A stretch of 64,000 bases of DNA from Oscillospiraceae bacterium. GTDB lineage: Bacteria > Bacillota > Clostridia > Oscillospirales > Oscillospiraceae. The stretch is taken from assembly GCA_902778665.1 (NCBI GenBank), contig CACYYN010000014.1, forward strand, positions 24,763 through 88,762, written 5' to 3'. Both the position numbers and the translations under genes were made by a program. Shown one piece after another: positions 28,027-37,013 of the stretch. Positions within the stretch are counted from its first letter, which is position 1. Each line of letters opens with the position of its first letter. The notes below the pieces were generated by a model, which was not told the DNA's origin, did not search any database, and saw nothing but the letters and a program-made list of their open reading frames with translations.

Positions 28027-29525
28027 TGGCAACAGTACAGAACTTTCCTTTTGCAGCAATCATGCTGTATCTTGCGGGCGGCGTCACCTGCTGCGTGCTC
28101 AAGCCCAAAGCTTCCAAAGTGGTGTGCCTGCTGCTCAACAGCCTTGTCACGGTGCTGATGTTTGCGGTGCTTCTTTACACCGTGCGCACTGGTGAAAGCT
28201 ATGTTTATTGGATGGGGCACTTTCCCGCTCCTTGGGGCAATGAAATCCGCATCGGTCCTCTGGAAGCACTGATGGGCACTGCTTTCCCGCTCATCATGAC
28301 GCTGACGCTTCTCGGCGGCATGGAACATATTTTTGAAGATGTTGAGCCGGAGAAAACAAATCTGTATTTTACTGTTGTCAGCCTGTTGATGGTTGCCATG
28401 CTTGCTCTTATCTTCACCAACGATTTATTCACTGCCTACGTTTTTGTGGAGATCAACACCATTGCCTCCTGCGCACTGGTTATGCTGAAATATCGAAGCG
28501 GCAGAGCACTTGTCGCCACCACACGCTATATGATGATGAGCCTGCTGGGTTCCGGGCTCTTTCTTCTGGGCATCGTCATTCTCTACAGCATCACAGGGCA
28601 TCTGTTGATGGAACCGATGGCACGAAAAATCCGGGAACTGTTTTCAACCGGTAATTATGCTTTTCCCCTCACCGTAACCGTCGGCCTTTTTGCTGTCGGC
28701 ATGGCATTAAAAAGTGCATTATGGCCCTTCAGTGCCTGGTTGCCGGATGCCCATTCCAGTGCGACCGTCTCTTCCAGCGGCATTCTCTCCGGCCTGGTGG
28801 TGAAAAGTTATATTATCCTGCTGCTTAAGATTTTCTATCGGGTCATCGGGATAGACCTGGTTTACTCTTCCGGCATAACCAATATTCTCTTTTTGTTCGG
28901 ATTTGGAGCAATTGTATTTGGGTCCTTCTACGCCCTTCGCGAAAAGGATATTAAACGTATGCTTGCTTACTCCTCTGTTGCCCAGATAGGCTATATCTAC
29001 CTCGGCATCGGGATCGGCACTTCCCTCGGTGCGAAGGCCGCCTGCATCCAGATACTGGTGCATGCCATAACAAAGCCGCTGCTTTTCTGCACTGCAGGAG
29101 CTTTTATGTCCGCATCCGGAGGCAGCCGCAGATTTGAAAATCTGCGCGGAGCAGGCAGACGGGATCTTCTCTCCGGCATTGCTTTCACCATCGGCGCTCT
29201 CTCCATGATCGGCATTCCTCTGTTCGCAGGGTTCATCACCAAACTGCACCTCACGAGGTCACTGTTTCTTTTCGGGACGTGGAAGTTCTGGTTCGGCATT
29301 GCAGCGCTGGTCATCAGCACCGTTCTCAACACGCTTTATTATCTTGCGGCTGTTTCTGTTCTGTTCCAGAAGGTGCCGGGCGATTCTCCCCCTGTTGAAA
29401 GGCCGTCGGCTTCTCTTTTCTATCGCTGTTCTGTCATTATTTTTTCCGTGCTCAATCTGCTGTACGGGATTTTTTCCGAGCCGGTTACACAGATCATACA
29501 ATCCGGTTTATCCCTTTTTTCTTGA
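28026..29525 (+). CDS. mrpD: Proton-translocating antiporter subunit, MrpD-like (first of four)
   Basis: 499 residues, about 14 spans, NuoL/M/N family. Retains the charged residues needed for proton transfer: Glu in FVEINTIAS, Lys in GMALKSALWPF, and Lys in HAITKPLLF. Of the four related subunits in the operon it is the most NuoN-like (SSATVSSSGILSG). Coupled to mrpC by a TGATG overlap. Confidence 0.93.
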   Translation: MATVQNFPFAAIMLYLAGGVTCCVLKPKASKVVCLLLNSLVTVLMFAVLLYTVRTGESYVYWMGHFPAPWGNEIRIGPLEALMGTAFPLIMTLTLLGGMEHIFEDVEPEKTNLYFTVVSLLMVAMLALIFTNDLFTAYVFVEINTIASCALVMLKYRSGRALVATTRYMMMSLLGSGLFLLGIVILYSITGHLLMEPMARKIRELFSTGNYAFPLTVTVGLFAVGMALKSALWPFSAWLPDAHSSATVSSSGILSGLVVKSYIILLLKIFYRVIGIDLVYSSGITNILFLFGFGAIVFGSFYALREKDIKRMLAYSSVAQIGYIYLGIGIGTSLGAKAACIQILVHAITKPLLFCTAGAFMSASGGSRRFENLRGAGRRDLLSGIAFTIGALSMIGIPLFAGFITKLHLTRSLFLFGTWKFWFGIAALVISTVLNTLYYLAAVSVLFQKVPGDSPPVERPSASLFYRCSVIIFSVLNLLYGIFSEPVTQIIQSGLSLFS

Positions 29526-29534
29526 GGTAGCTCC

Positions 29535-31010
29535 ATGAACAGTAACATTTCTCTTCTGTTTCCGATTCTCTTCCCGATGCTGTGCGGCATAGCAGTCGGG
29601 CTGATTCCCGCGCTGAAAGATGAAAAACGTAGGCGGGTTTTTGTGCTCACCGCACTGAGTATATCATTTCTGCTTACAATCTCACAGATCCTGTTGCCGG
29701 AGGCTTCCCTGTATGTCTGTACACTGGCACCAAAAGCTGAGATTTCTTTTGCCGTGGATGCCGTTACCCGGTTCTTCGCTGGGCTGATCGCATTCATGTG
29801 GCTTATGAGCGGTATTTTTTCTTTCGAATATATGAAGCACGAGAAGAACCACAACCGGTACTACTGCTTCTATCTTCTGGGGGAAGGCGCCATGCTCGGG
29901 GTGGCATTCGCTGCCAACTACGTGACGATGTATCTCTGTTTTGAATGGATGACACTGATGACCCTGCCTATGGTGCTGCACAGCCAGACCGAGGATGCAC
30001 TGAAGGCCGGCATGAAATACCTGCTCTACTCCTTTGCGGGGGCTTTTGCAGGGCTTCTCGGTATTCCTTTTCTGGTCCGGTTCGGCACAACGCTTGACTT
30101 TATCCCGGGCGGTGTATTGGATATGACCCTTGTACAGGGTCACGAGACGCTTCTGCTGGGCGTTGCCTTCGCCGTGATTCTCGGTTTCGGTGCAAAAGCA
30201 GGCCTCTTTCCATTGCATGCATGGCTTCCGACAGCGCATCCGGTTGCTCCGGCTCCCGCCTCCGCCGTGCTTTCCGGCGTGATCACGAAAGCGGGTGTCA
30301 TCGCCATTATCCGGGTGATCTATTATCAGTTCGGTGCAGCGTTCCTCCGGGGCACGTGGATGCAGACTGCACTTTTGTGCACCGCTCTCGTCACGATTTT
30401 CATGGGTTCATCGATGGCTTATCGGGAAAAAATTTTAAAAAAGAGACTGGCCTATTCTACGGTAAGCCAGGTAAGCTATATTCTTTTCGGTCTATTTCTG
30501 ATGAACACCACCGCAATGACAGGTTCTCTTTTGCATGTGCTCTGCCACTCTGTTGTAAAGGACGGGCTGTTTCTCTGTGCCGGTGCCATCATATACAAGA
30601 CCGGCAAAACCGACGTGGAAGAGCTCACCGGCATTGGAAAGGAGATGCCCGTTGTGCTCTGGTGCTTCACACTCTGTGCCCTGGCCCTGATCGGCATTCC
30701 GCCCATGTGCGGTTTTATGAGCAAGTGGTATCTCGCACTGGGTTCACTTTCAAGCAGCATCCCCGTCATCAGCTGGCTGGGGCCGGTCATTCTGCTGATC
30801 TCCGCTCTGCTGACGGCCGCCTATCTGCTCCCGATCACAATCAGAGGGTTTTTCCCGGGTGAGGGCTATAACTACTCCGCCCTCGTGAAAAAGGAACCCA
30901 ATGCCTGGATGCTCCTGCCCCTGATTCTTCTGGCTGCACTGGCAGCATTCACCATCTTCCCTCAGCCTTTTCTCGCCATGGTGGAAAATGTGACCGCCTC
31001 TCTGATGTAA
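29535..31010 (+). CDS. Proton-translocating antiporter subunit, MrpD-like (second)
   Basis: 491 residues, about 14 spans. Charged motifs intact: CFEWMTLMTLP, GFGAKAGLFPLHAWLP, and HSVVKDGLFL. Carries the AHPVAPAPASAVLSG motif typical of MrpD/NuoM-type subunits. RBS GAGGTAG; 9 bases after the previous stop. Distinct from its neighbours in sequence, so an old paralogue rather than a recent copy. Confidence 0.93.
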   Translation: MNSNISLLFPILFPMLCGIAVGLIPALKDEKRRRVFVLTALSISFLLTISQILLPEASLYVCTLAPKAEISFAVDAVTRFFAGLIAFMWLMSGIFSFEYMKHEKNHNRYYCFYLLGEGAMLGVAFAANYVTMYLCFEWMTLMTLPMVLHSQTEDALKAGMKYLLYSFAGAFAGLLGIPFLVRFGTTLDFIPGGVLDMTLVQGHETLLLGVAFAVILGFGAKAGLFPLHAWLPTAHPVAPAPASAVLSGVITKAGVIAIIRVIYYQFGAAFLRGTWMQTALLCTALVTIFMGSSMAYREKILKKRLAYSTVSQVSYILFGLFLMNTTAMTGSLLHVLCHSVVKDGLFLCAGAIIYKTGKTDVEELTGIGKEMPVVLWCFTLCALALIGIPPMCGFMSKWYLALGSLSSSIPVISWLGPVILLISALLTAAYLLPITIRGFFPGEGYNYSALVKKEPNAWMLLPLILLAALAAFTIFPQPFLAMVENVTASLM

Positions 31011-31022
31011 AGGGAGCACAGC

Positions 31023-32489
31023 ATGAGTAATCAATTTCTGATTCTGCCGATTCTGATTCCTCTCATTTCAGGAATCAGCATTGCGCTCTTACCGTTTCGC
31101 TCCGAAAAAAGCAGAAATCTTTTTAATCTGACTGCTGTCCTGCTGAATTCTTTCGTGATTCTCTGGCTGATTCTCTCCCGTCCTGCCGGCTCTTTAACGC
31201 TCCTTTATCTCACAAAAACGCTCCCCTTTGCGCTGAAGCTGGATGGGCTCGGCATCATCTTTCTCGGGTTAATCGGTTTTCTGTGGCCTGTCTCCACGCT
31301 CTATTCTTTTGAGTATATGGAGCATGACAAAAACCAGCCGCGATTTTTCAGCTTTTACACCATCTGCTACGGTGTAACGGCAGGTGTTGCCCTCAGTGCC
31401 AACCCCATCACCATGTACTTCTTCTATGAGCTTCTCACCCTCGTCACGGTTCCGCTTGTCGCCCATGAGGGAGACAGACAGTCTATGGCCGCTGTGAGAA
31501 AATATATCATCTATTCCATGGGTGGCGCCGCCCTCTCCCTTACCGGCATCCTCATGCTGCTGAGCCATGCCGGCAGCGTGGAATTTGTTTACGGCGGGAT
31601 CGGCCAGCTTTTTCAGGGAGATTCCTTCCTGCTGCTGGCGTATCTGCTCACCTTTATCGGGTTCGGTGTAAAGTCCGCCGTTTTTCCCCTTCATGCATGG
31701 CTGCCTGCCGCCGGTGTTGCCCCGACCCCCGTCACAGCACTTCTGCACGCGGTTGCCGTTGTGAAAAGCGGTGTATTTGCTGCGATTCGCAGCACATATT
31801 ACACCTTTGGCCCTGACCTTCTGGCTGGTACCTGGGCACAGCAATCAACTGCTGTCGCTGCCGCCTTCACAATAGTTTTCGGCTCGGTCATGGCCCTTCG
31901 TGAGCAGCATCTGAAACGCCGCCTTGCCTATTCCACCGTCAGCAACCTGAGCTATATTCTCTTTGGCATGAGCCTCATGACTGCAGAAGGACTTGTGGCC
32001 GGACTTAGCCATATGCTCTTTCACGGGGTCATCAAAATTACGCTGTTCTTCTGCGCAGGAACCGTCCTGTGCAAAACCGGGCGGGCTTATGTTCCCCAGA
32101 CGACGGGGCTCGGCAGGAAGATGCCCGTAACCTTCATCACATTTCTGATCTCCGGACTTGCTCTCACCGGGACGCCGCTTCTCCCCGGTTATATCAGCAA
32201 AATGAACCTTTTGATGTCCGCTGCCCTTGCAGGCGGACCGTTTGCCATGGCAGGTATCATTGCCCTGCTTCTCTCCGCCATCCTCACAGCTGCTTACCTG
32301 CTGCCGATGGGGATCCGAGCTTTCCTCGTCACCCCTGAAGATTCTCTGTCCTTCACAGAGCATGACAGAGATCCGGGATGGCAGATGCTGGTTCCCTTTA
32401 CCGTGCTGGTGCTCACCATGCTGGTGCTTGGCATTCATGCCGAACCTCTGATGAATGCTTTGGAAAGCCTGATTATGGGCAGTGTCTGA
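31023..32489 (+). CDS. Proton-translocating antiporter subunit, MrpD-like (third)
   Basis: 488 residues, about 14 spans. Motifs FFYELLTLVTVP, GFGVKSAVFPLHAWLP and HGVIKITLFF keep the key Glu and Lys residues, but the loop reads AAGVAPTPVTALLHA instead of AHPVAPAPASAVLSG, marking a separate subtype. The acidic residue pattern suggests it is functional. Followed by a 13-base gap and the fourth copy. Confidence 0.92.
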   Translation: MSNQFLILPILIPLISGISIALLPFRSEKSRNLFNLTAVLLNSFVILWLILSRPAGSLTLLYLTKTLPFALKLDGLGIIFLGLIGFLWPVSTLYSFEYMEHDKNQPRFFSFYTICYGVTAGVALSANPITMYFFYELLTLVTVPLVAHEGDRQSMAAVRKYIIYSMGGAALSLTGILMLLSHAGSVEFVYGGIGQLFQGDSFLLLAYLLTFIGFGVKSAVFPLHAWLPAAGVAPTPVTALLHAVAVVKSGVFAAIRSTYYTFGPDLLAGTWAQQSTAVAAAFTIVFGSVMALREQHLKRRLAYSTVSNLSYILFGMSLMTAEGLVAGLSHMLFHGVIKITLFFCAGTVLCKTGRAYVPQTTGLGRKMPVTFITFLISGLALTGTPLLPGYISKMNLLMSAALAGGPFAMAGIIALLLSAILTAAYLLPMGIRAFLVTPEDSLSFTEHDRDPGWQMLVPFTVLVLTMLVLGIHAEPLMNALESLIMGSV

Positions 32490-32502
32490 AAGGGGGCAGA
32501 AC

Positions 32503-34578
32503 ATGATCCTTCAATCAACCGTGCTTCTTCCCATCCTTGCCTTTTGGCCTATGCTCGGTGCGCTGATCGGTTACTGCATCGGGCGAAGAAGCAAGATCGC
32601 TCGCGACCGCTTTGCCCAGTCTGTCATGGCGCTGGAACTTGTTATTCTGCTGAACTGTGCATTCTTTCTTGTGGGGCGCGGATTCAAGCTTGTATATTCC
32701 ATGCCCAGCCTGCTCGGCGGACTGTCCTTTGAGGCAGACGGCTTTCGGATTCTCTACTCCTGTATAGCCGGTTTTATGTGGTTGATGACCACATTATTCT
32801 CAGAAGAGTACCTCGGCCATTACAGAAATCGAAATCGCTATTATCTCTTCACTCTGCTGACCTGCGGAGCTACCGTCGGTGTGTTTCTCTCCGCCGATCT
32901 CATCACCACTTTTATTTTCTTTGAAATCATGTCCTTCACCTCTTATGTGATGGTCATCCATGATGAAAACCCATTTGCCATGCGCGCCGGGCAGACTTAT
33001 CTGGCAGTTGCCGTGCTTGGCGGAATGGTGATGCTGATGGGGCTCTTCCTGCTTTACACGCTCACCGGCACACTGGTGATTTCCCGGCTGCCGGAAGCCT
33101 GTGCCGCCCTGTCTGCAGAAAAGAGACCCACGCTCTATCTCGCCGGGACCCTGATGCTCTTTGGCTTTGGTGCCAAGGCCGGCATGTATCCCCTGCACAT
33201 CTGGCTGCCGAAGGCGCATCCTGTTGCTCCGGCGCCCGCCTCCGCCCTTCTCTCCGGCATCCTCACAAAAGCGGGTATCTTCGGCGTGCTTGTTCTCAGC
33301 TGCATCATCTTTCTGCATGACAAAAACTGGGGCATTGCCGTGCTTTCTCTCGGTGTACTCACCATGTTCACCGGTGCCGTGATAGCCCTCTTCTCCGTAA
33401 ACCTCAAACGCACGCTTGCCTGCTCTTCTGTCTCCCAGATTGGTTTTATTCTGGTCGGCATCGGTATGCAGTGCCTGCTGGGAGAGGAAAATGCTCTTGC
33501 TGTATGGGGCACGGAGCTTCACATGCTCAACCACTCGCTCATCAAGCTGGTCCTCTTTATGGCGGCGGGTGCAATCTACATGAATATCCACAAGCTTGAC
33601 CTGAACGATATTCGCGGCTTCGGCCGGGGAAAGCCGCTGCTCACAGCAATTTTTCTCTCCGGAACACTCACAATCACCGGCATCCCCCTCTTCAGCGGCT
33701 ATATCAGCAAAACACTGCTGCACGAGAGCATCGTAGAGTATATGGAGCTTCTGGAGGAAGCCGGACGCGGCATTGCCGTAATGAAAGGCGTGGAGTGGAT
33801 CTTTCTTTTCAGCGGCGGGCTGACGGTTGCCTATATGACCAAGCTGTTTGTCTGCATTTTTCTGGAAAAGAATGCCGATCCTGCCCTGCAGGCAAAATAT
33901 GAAAGCCTAAACGGACATTATATGTCACTTCGCAGTGTTTTCGCCCTCGGCATTCCGGCACTGATTCTTCCGGTTATGGGCTGCTTCCCCCCTGTTTTTA
34001 TGCAGCGCATCGCCGAATTCGGCCAGAGTTTTCTGCATGGTGAAGCCCCCGCTCATGCCGTCCACTGGTTCTCTCTGACCAATCTCAAAGGAGCTGCGAT
34101 TTCAATTGCAATCGGCGCTGCCGTATACTTCGGTTTTATCCGAACACTTCTTCTGAAGAAAGATCATGGCGGAGTGTTGCATTATGTCAACCTTCGACCA
34201 TCCAAGCTGGATATGGAAAATGCGATCTACCGTCCGCTCTGTGCCCTGCTGGCAAAAGTATCCGTTGCTTTCGGAAGAGCCTTAGATATTACGGGAGATG
34301 TGATACTGCCGAAAGCTTCCGTTTTTCTGGCACTTCTTTTCAGTCACACGGCGTCCTCCCTGCCGGACTGGATTGTAACCGGTCTCCGCAAAACCGTTCT
34401 CCGTAAGATTCCCATTCCTCCAGAGAATCCGGAGGATCATGCTCCCGCCGATCTCGCCGTCGACATTAACATTCCGAAAGAAATGGATGACGTCCTCAAT
34501 GACTTCTCCTATGGGCTGATTCTCTTCGGCATCGGGCTGGTTGTCGTTATCGTCTATCTCGTCTTCCATTCCAGATGA
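32503..34578 (+). CDS. Large antiporter subunit, MrpA-N/NuoL-like (fourth)
   Basis: 691 residues. An N-terminal antiporter core (to ~480) has FFEIMSFTSYVM, GFGAKAGMYPLHIWLP and NHSLIKLVLF, followed by a C-terminal extension with more spans and a cytoplasmic stretch (PIPPENPED), then a final anchor helix. This resembles MbhH/NuoL-type large subunits rather than plain MrpD. Start set at MILQSTV, 6 bases after AAGGGGG; the longer reading begins inside the previous gene. Last gene of the operon. Confidence 0.92.
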   Translation: MILQSTVLLPILAFWPMLGALIGYCIGRRSKIARDRFAQSVMALELVILLNCAFFLVGRGFKLVYSMPSLLGGLSFEADGFRILYSCIAGFMWLMTTLFSEEYLGHYRNRNRYYLFTLLTCGATVGVFLSADLITTFIFFEIMSFTSYVMVIHDENPFAMRAGQTYLAVAVLGGMVMLMGLFLLYTLTGTLVISRLPEACAALSAEKRPTLYLAGTLMLFGFGAKAGMYPLHIWLPKAHPVAPAPASALLSGILTKAGIFGVLVLSCIIFLHDKNWGIAVLSLGVLTMFTGAVIALFSVNLKRTLACSSVSQIGFILVGIGMQCLLGEENALAVWGTELHMLNHSLIKLVLFMAAGAIYMNIHKLDLNDIRGFGRGKPLLTAIFLSGTLTITGIPLFSGYISKTLLHESIVEYMELLEEAGRGIAVMKGVEWIFLFSGGLTVAYMTKLFVCIFLEKNADPALQAKYESLNGHYMSLRSVFALGIPALILPVMGCFPPVFMQRIAEFGQSFLHGEAPAHAVHWFSLTNLKGAAISIAIGAAVYFGFIRTLLLKKDHGGVLHYVNLRPSKLDMENAIYRPLCALLAKVSVAFGRALDITGDVILPKASVFLALLFSHTASSLPDWIVTGLRKTVLRKIPIPPENPEDHAPADLAVDINIPKEMDDVLNDFSYGLILFGIGLVVVIVYLVFHSR

Positions 34579-34593
34579 TCTGGTAATTTTAAA

Positions 34594-34632
34594 CACCGGG
34601 GTTGGTTTTTAAACCTTCCCCGGTGCTCTCTA
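34594..34632 (+). terminator. Hairpin at the end of the Mrp operon
   Basis: Stem CACCGGGG / CCCCGGTG (34594-34601 with 34618-34625) with an inner GGTTT/AAACC pairing. The downstream tract CTCTCTATTT is only partly T-rich. Confidence 0.6.
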
Positions 34633-34714
34633 TTTCGATCTTTTGATCCGATGAGATCAGAAAAAGCAAAGGCCGACTATTGAAAAACTCTCGACGAAGT
34701 GCGTGCTGCTGTGT

Positions 34715-34747
34715 TATAATGAGGTTAGATGGAGCCATATGCGGCTC
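34715..34747 (+). promoter_or_regulatory. Promoter -10 and leader hairpin of the phosphoribosyltransferase gene
   Basis: TATAAT at 34715-34720 (the -35 is poor) gives a transcript start near 34727. A small hairpin GAGCC-N6-GGCTC (34732-34747) opens the leader, about 35 bases before the RBS. An ATG at 34729 would be leaderless and is not used here. Confidence 0.45.
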
Positions 34748-34782
34748 AAAACCTGAAAACACCAGAAAGGACGTGTAAAAGC

Positions 34783-35421
34783 ATGGTAATTCCGACCACC
34801 CATTTCCGCAGTGATTCCAGCAGTATCCCGCTTCGTATCGCCAAAGGCCATTTTGCGACGAACCACAGCCATCTCAATTACTATATTGACATGACGTATA
34901 CCAAGCACCGTCTGGGAGAAGCGCAGCAGGCGGCGAAAGAACTGGCAGTTGAATTCAAAACCTCCACCGTAGTTGACACCGTTCTCTGTCTGGACGGTAC
35001 GGAAGTCCTCGGCACGTGCATTGCAGACGAACTGACCAATGCAGGCGTAAGGAACATGAACAAACATGAGACCATCTATATCGTCACACCGGAACGCGTC
35101 GGCGGAGATCAGCATATTTTCCGTGAAAACACCGCTCATCTGATCCGCAACCGGCACGTCCTCGTACTGGCAGCCTCCGTCACTACCGGTAAAACCGTAC
35201 AGGAAGCAATAGAGCTGCTGCATTATTACGGCGGCATCCCGGTAGGTATCTGCAGCATTTTTACCTGTCTGGATGAATGCGAAGGCTTCCCGATCACGGC
35301 AATCTTTCATTCCAGCGAACTGGAGGACTACCAGTGCCTGCCCATGAATCAGTGCCCGCTATGCAAAAACGGTGTCAAAATCGACGCACTGGTGAATTCC
35401 TACGGAATTTCCAGTTTCTGA
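34783..35421 (+). CDS. Orotate phosphoribosyltransferase-like protein with altered PRPP loop
   Basis: 212 residues with a type I phosphoribosyltransferase fold. The PRPP-loop position reads HVLVLAASVTTGKTV (residues ~125-139), where active enzymes have two acidic residues (VVDDVxTTG); here they are Ala-Ala/Ser, so PRPP catalysis is doubtful. A Cys cluster (CLPMNQCPLCKNG) near the C-terminus is an added feature that could bind zinc. Start at ATG 34783 follows AAAGGACG; the promoter rules out the earlier ATG. Single transcription unit. Possibly a regulatory or salvage-type homologue. Confidence 0.8.
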   Translation: MVIPTTHFRSDSSSIPLRIAKGHFATNHSHLNYYIDMTYTKHRLGEAQQAAKELAVEFKTSTVVDTVLCLDGTEVLGTCIADELTNAGVRNMNKHETIYIVTPERVGGDQHIFRENTAHLIRNRHVLVLAASVTTGKTVQEAIELLHYYGGIPVGICSIFTCLDECEGFPITAIFHSSELEDYQCLPMNQCPLCKNGVKIDALVNSYGISSF

Positions 35422-35440
35422 TTGTTTCTCGAAATGACTT

Positions 35441-35473
35441 CAGCCGCCCATACGGGCGGCTGATTGCTTTTCT
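35441..35473 (+). terminator. Terminator of the phosphoribosyltransferase-like gene
   Basis: Perfect 9-bp stem CAGCCGCCC / GGGCGGCTG with a 4-base loop (35441-35462), then ATTGCTTTTCTT. Confidence 0.8.
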
Positions 35474-35487
35474 TATGAATAGTCGTG

Positions 35488-36366
35488 TTATTTGACAGAT
35501 GAGATCACACCCTCGGCAAGTCCTGCGATTCCCTGAATTTCGCTGGGGATGATGATCTTGTTTGCCGAACCGTTTGCTGCAGAAGCAAAGGCTTCCAGAG
35601 ATTTAAGTTTCAGCACCGCATCGGAAGGCGCTGCCTCATTGATCAGCTTGATGCCTTCTGCCGTTGCACGCTGCACAGTGAGCAGAGCTTCTGCTTCGCC
35701 CTGCGCCTCCAGAATCTGCTGCTGCTTTTTCGCATCGGCACGGAGAATGGCAGCTTCCTTTTCACCTTCTGCTTCCAGAATGGCGGATTGCTTTTCGCCT
35801 TCTGCACGGAGAATCGCTTCGCGGCGTTCACGCTCAGCCTTCATCTGCTTTTCCATTGCATTGCGAATGGCTTCCGGCGGGAGAATATTCTTCAGCTCCA
35901 CACGGTTGACCTTGATGCCCCAGGGATCGGTGGCTTCATCAAGAATGGAACGCATCTTGGTGTTGATCACATCACGGCTTGTCAGGCATTCATCCAGTTC
36001 CAGCTCGCCGATGATATTACGCAGCGTGGTGGCTGAAAGGTTTTCAATAGCAATCATCGGCTGCTCAATCCCGTAGGTAAAGAGCTTCGGATCCGTCACC
36101 TGGAAGTAGACCACCGTGTCGATCTGCATGGTGACATTATCTTTGGTAATGACCGGCTGCGGCGGGAAGTCTGCCACCTGTTCCTTCAGGGAGACGACCT
36201 TGGCAACACGCTCAATAAAAGGTACGAGAAAATGAATACCAACACCCCAGGTTGTTTTATAAGCTCCGAGACGCTCAATCACGTAAGCCCTTGCCTGCTG
36301 CACAATGCGGATACGCGTGACGATGATAATAGCCAGAATCAAAAGAACGATCAGAAAAATCTGCAT
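35488..36366 (-). CDS. SPFH/stomatin-like membrane protein, QmcA-type
   Basis: 292 residues: one N-terminal membrane span (FLIVLLILAIIIV), an SPFH/Band 7 domain (about 20-180; RLGAYKTTWGVGIHFLVPF) and an Ala/Glu-rich coiled coil (EAEGEKEAAILRADAKKQ) that drives oligomer rings. Paired with NfeD, 4 bases downstream of it in the operon, as is usual for this class. Organises membrane microdomains; partner proteases are not adjacent. RBS GGGGAGG. Confidence 0.93.
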   Translation of the reverse strand: MQIFLIVLLILAIIIVTRIRIVQQARAYVIERLGAYKTTWGVGIHFLVPFIERVAKVVSLKEQVADFPPQPVITKDNVTMQIDTVVYFQVTDPKLFTYGIEQPMIAIENLSATTLRNIIGELELDECLTSRDVINTKMRSILDEATDPWGIKVNRVELKNILPPEAIRNAMEKQMKAERERREAILRAEGEKQSAILEAEGEKEAAILRADAKKQQQILEAQGEAEALLTVQRATAEGIKLINEAAPSDAVLKLKSLEAFASAANGSANKIIIPSEIQGIAGLAEGVISSVK

Positions 36367-36370
36367 GTTT

Positions 36371-36829
36371 TTACCTCCCCGATCCCTCCGGGATCTTTAC
36401 AATAGCTTTTACACCTTCTATTCTTTCCACAACTACACGGGTTTCTTTCGGGATAACGGTGCTGTCAGCCGTTCTGGCCGTCCACAGCTTACCGGCAACC
36501 TTCACTGCGCCGGTTTCGGCAAGATTATCAATCTGCTCGGTTACAACACACTCCTGCCCGATGATACTGTCGGCATTGGTACGCTGCACTTTGGCATTCA
36601 CATATTTTTTCACCAGAGGCCGCGTCACAATCAGCGCGAGAACCGACACAAGGATGAACAGCACAATCTGAATCGGCAGGGATGCCTTGCATACTGCTCC
36701 AATCATCGCTGCCAGTGCACCCAGCGCAAACCAGATGGACACAAGGCCAGGCACCGCCGCTTCCACCAGCAGCAGAACTGCCATCAGAATCAGCCAGAAT
36801 CCCGGTGTACCCGGATAAAAACCGCCCAT
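36371..36829 (-). CDS. NfeD-family membrane protein
   Basis: 152 residues: three membrane spans (about 12-85) and a C-terminal OB-fold (about 95-150; IIGQECVVTEQID...GAVKVAGKLWTA). First gene of the NfeD-SPFH pair. This is the short, protease-less NfeD form. RBS GGAGGGAG. Confidence 0.93.
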   Translation of the reverse strand: MGGFYPGTPGFWLILMAVLLLVEAAVPGLVSIWFALGALAAMIGAVCKASLPIQIVLFILVSVLALIVTRPLVKKYVNAKVQRTNADSIIGQECVVTEQIDNLAETGAVKVAGKLWTARTADSTVIPKETRVVVERIEGVKAIVKIPEGSGR

Positions 36830-36862
36830 ATCGGACTCCCTCCTTTACAACTCTTTGTGAAA

Positions 36863-36891
36863 AGTATAATGCAAATTGCCTGAAACTGCAA
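36863..36891 (-). promoter_or_regulatory. Promoter of the nfeD-SPFH operon
   Basis: Minus strand TTGCAG (36891-36886), 17 bases, TATACT (36868-36863). Confidence 0.65.
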
Positions 36892-36962
36892 GTGTTTCCG
36901 GATGAACGATTTGTGAATTCCGAATCGGGCATTATTACGGTGCAGCCTTCTCTTATCAGAAA

Positions 36963-36985
36963 ACGCAGCCCGGGTCGGGCTGCGT
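36963..36985 (-). terminator. Terminator of nagB
   Basis: Stem ACGCAGCCCG / CGGGCTGCGT with a 3-base loop, followed on the minus strand by TTTTCTGAT. Confidence 0.8.
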
Positions 36986-37013
36986 CCTGTCCGTCCAAAT
37001 GCTTCTGTCTTTT

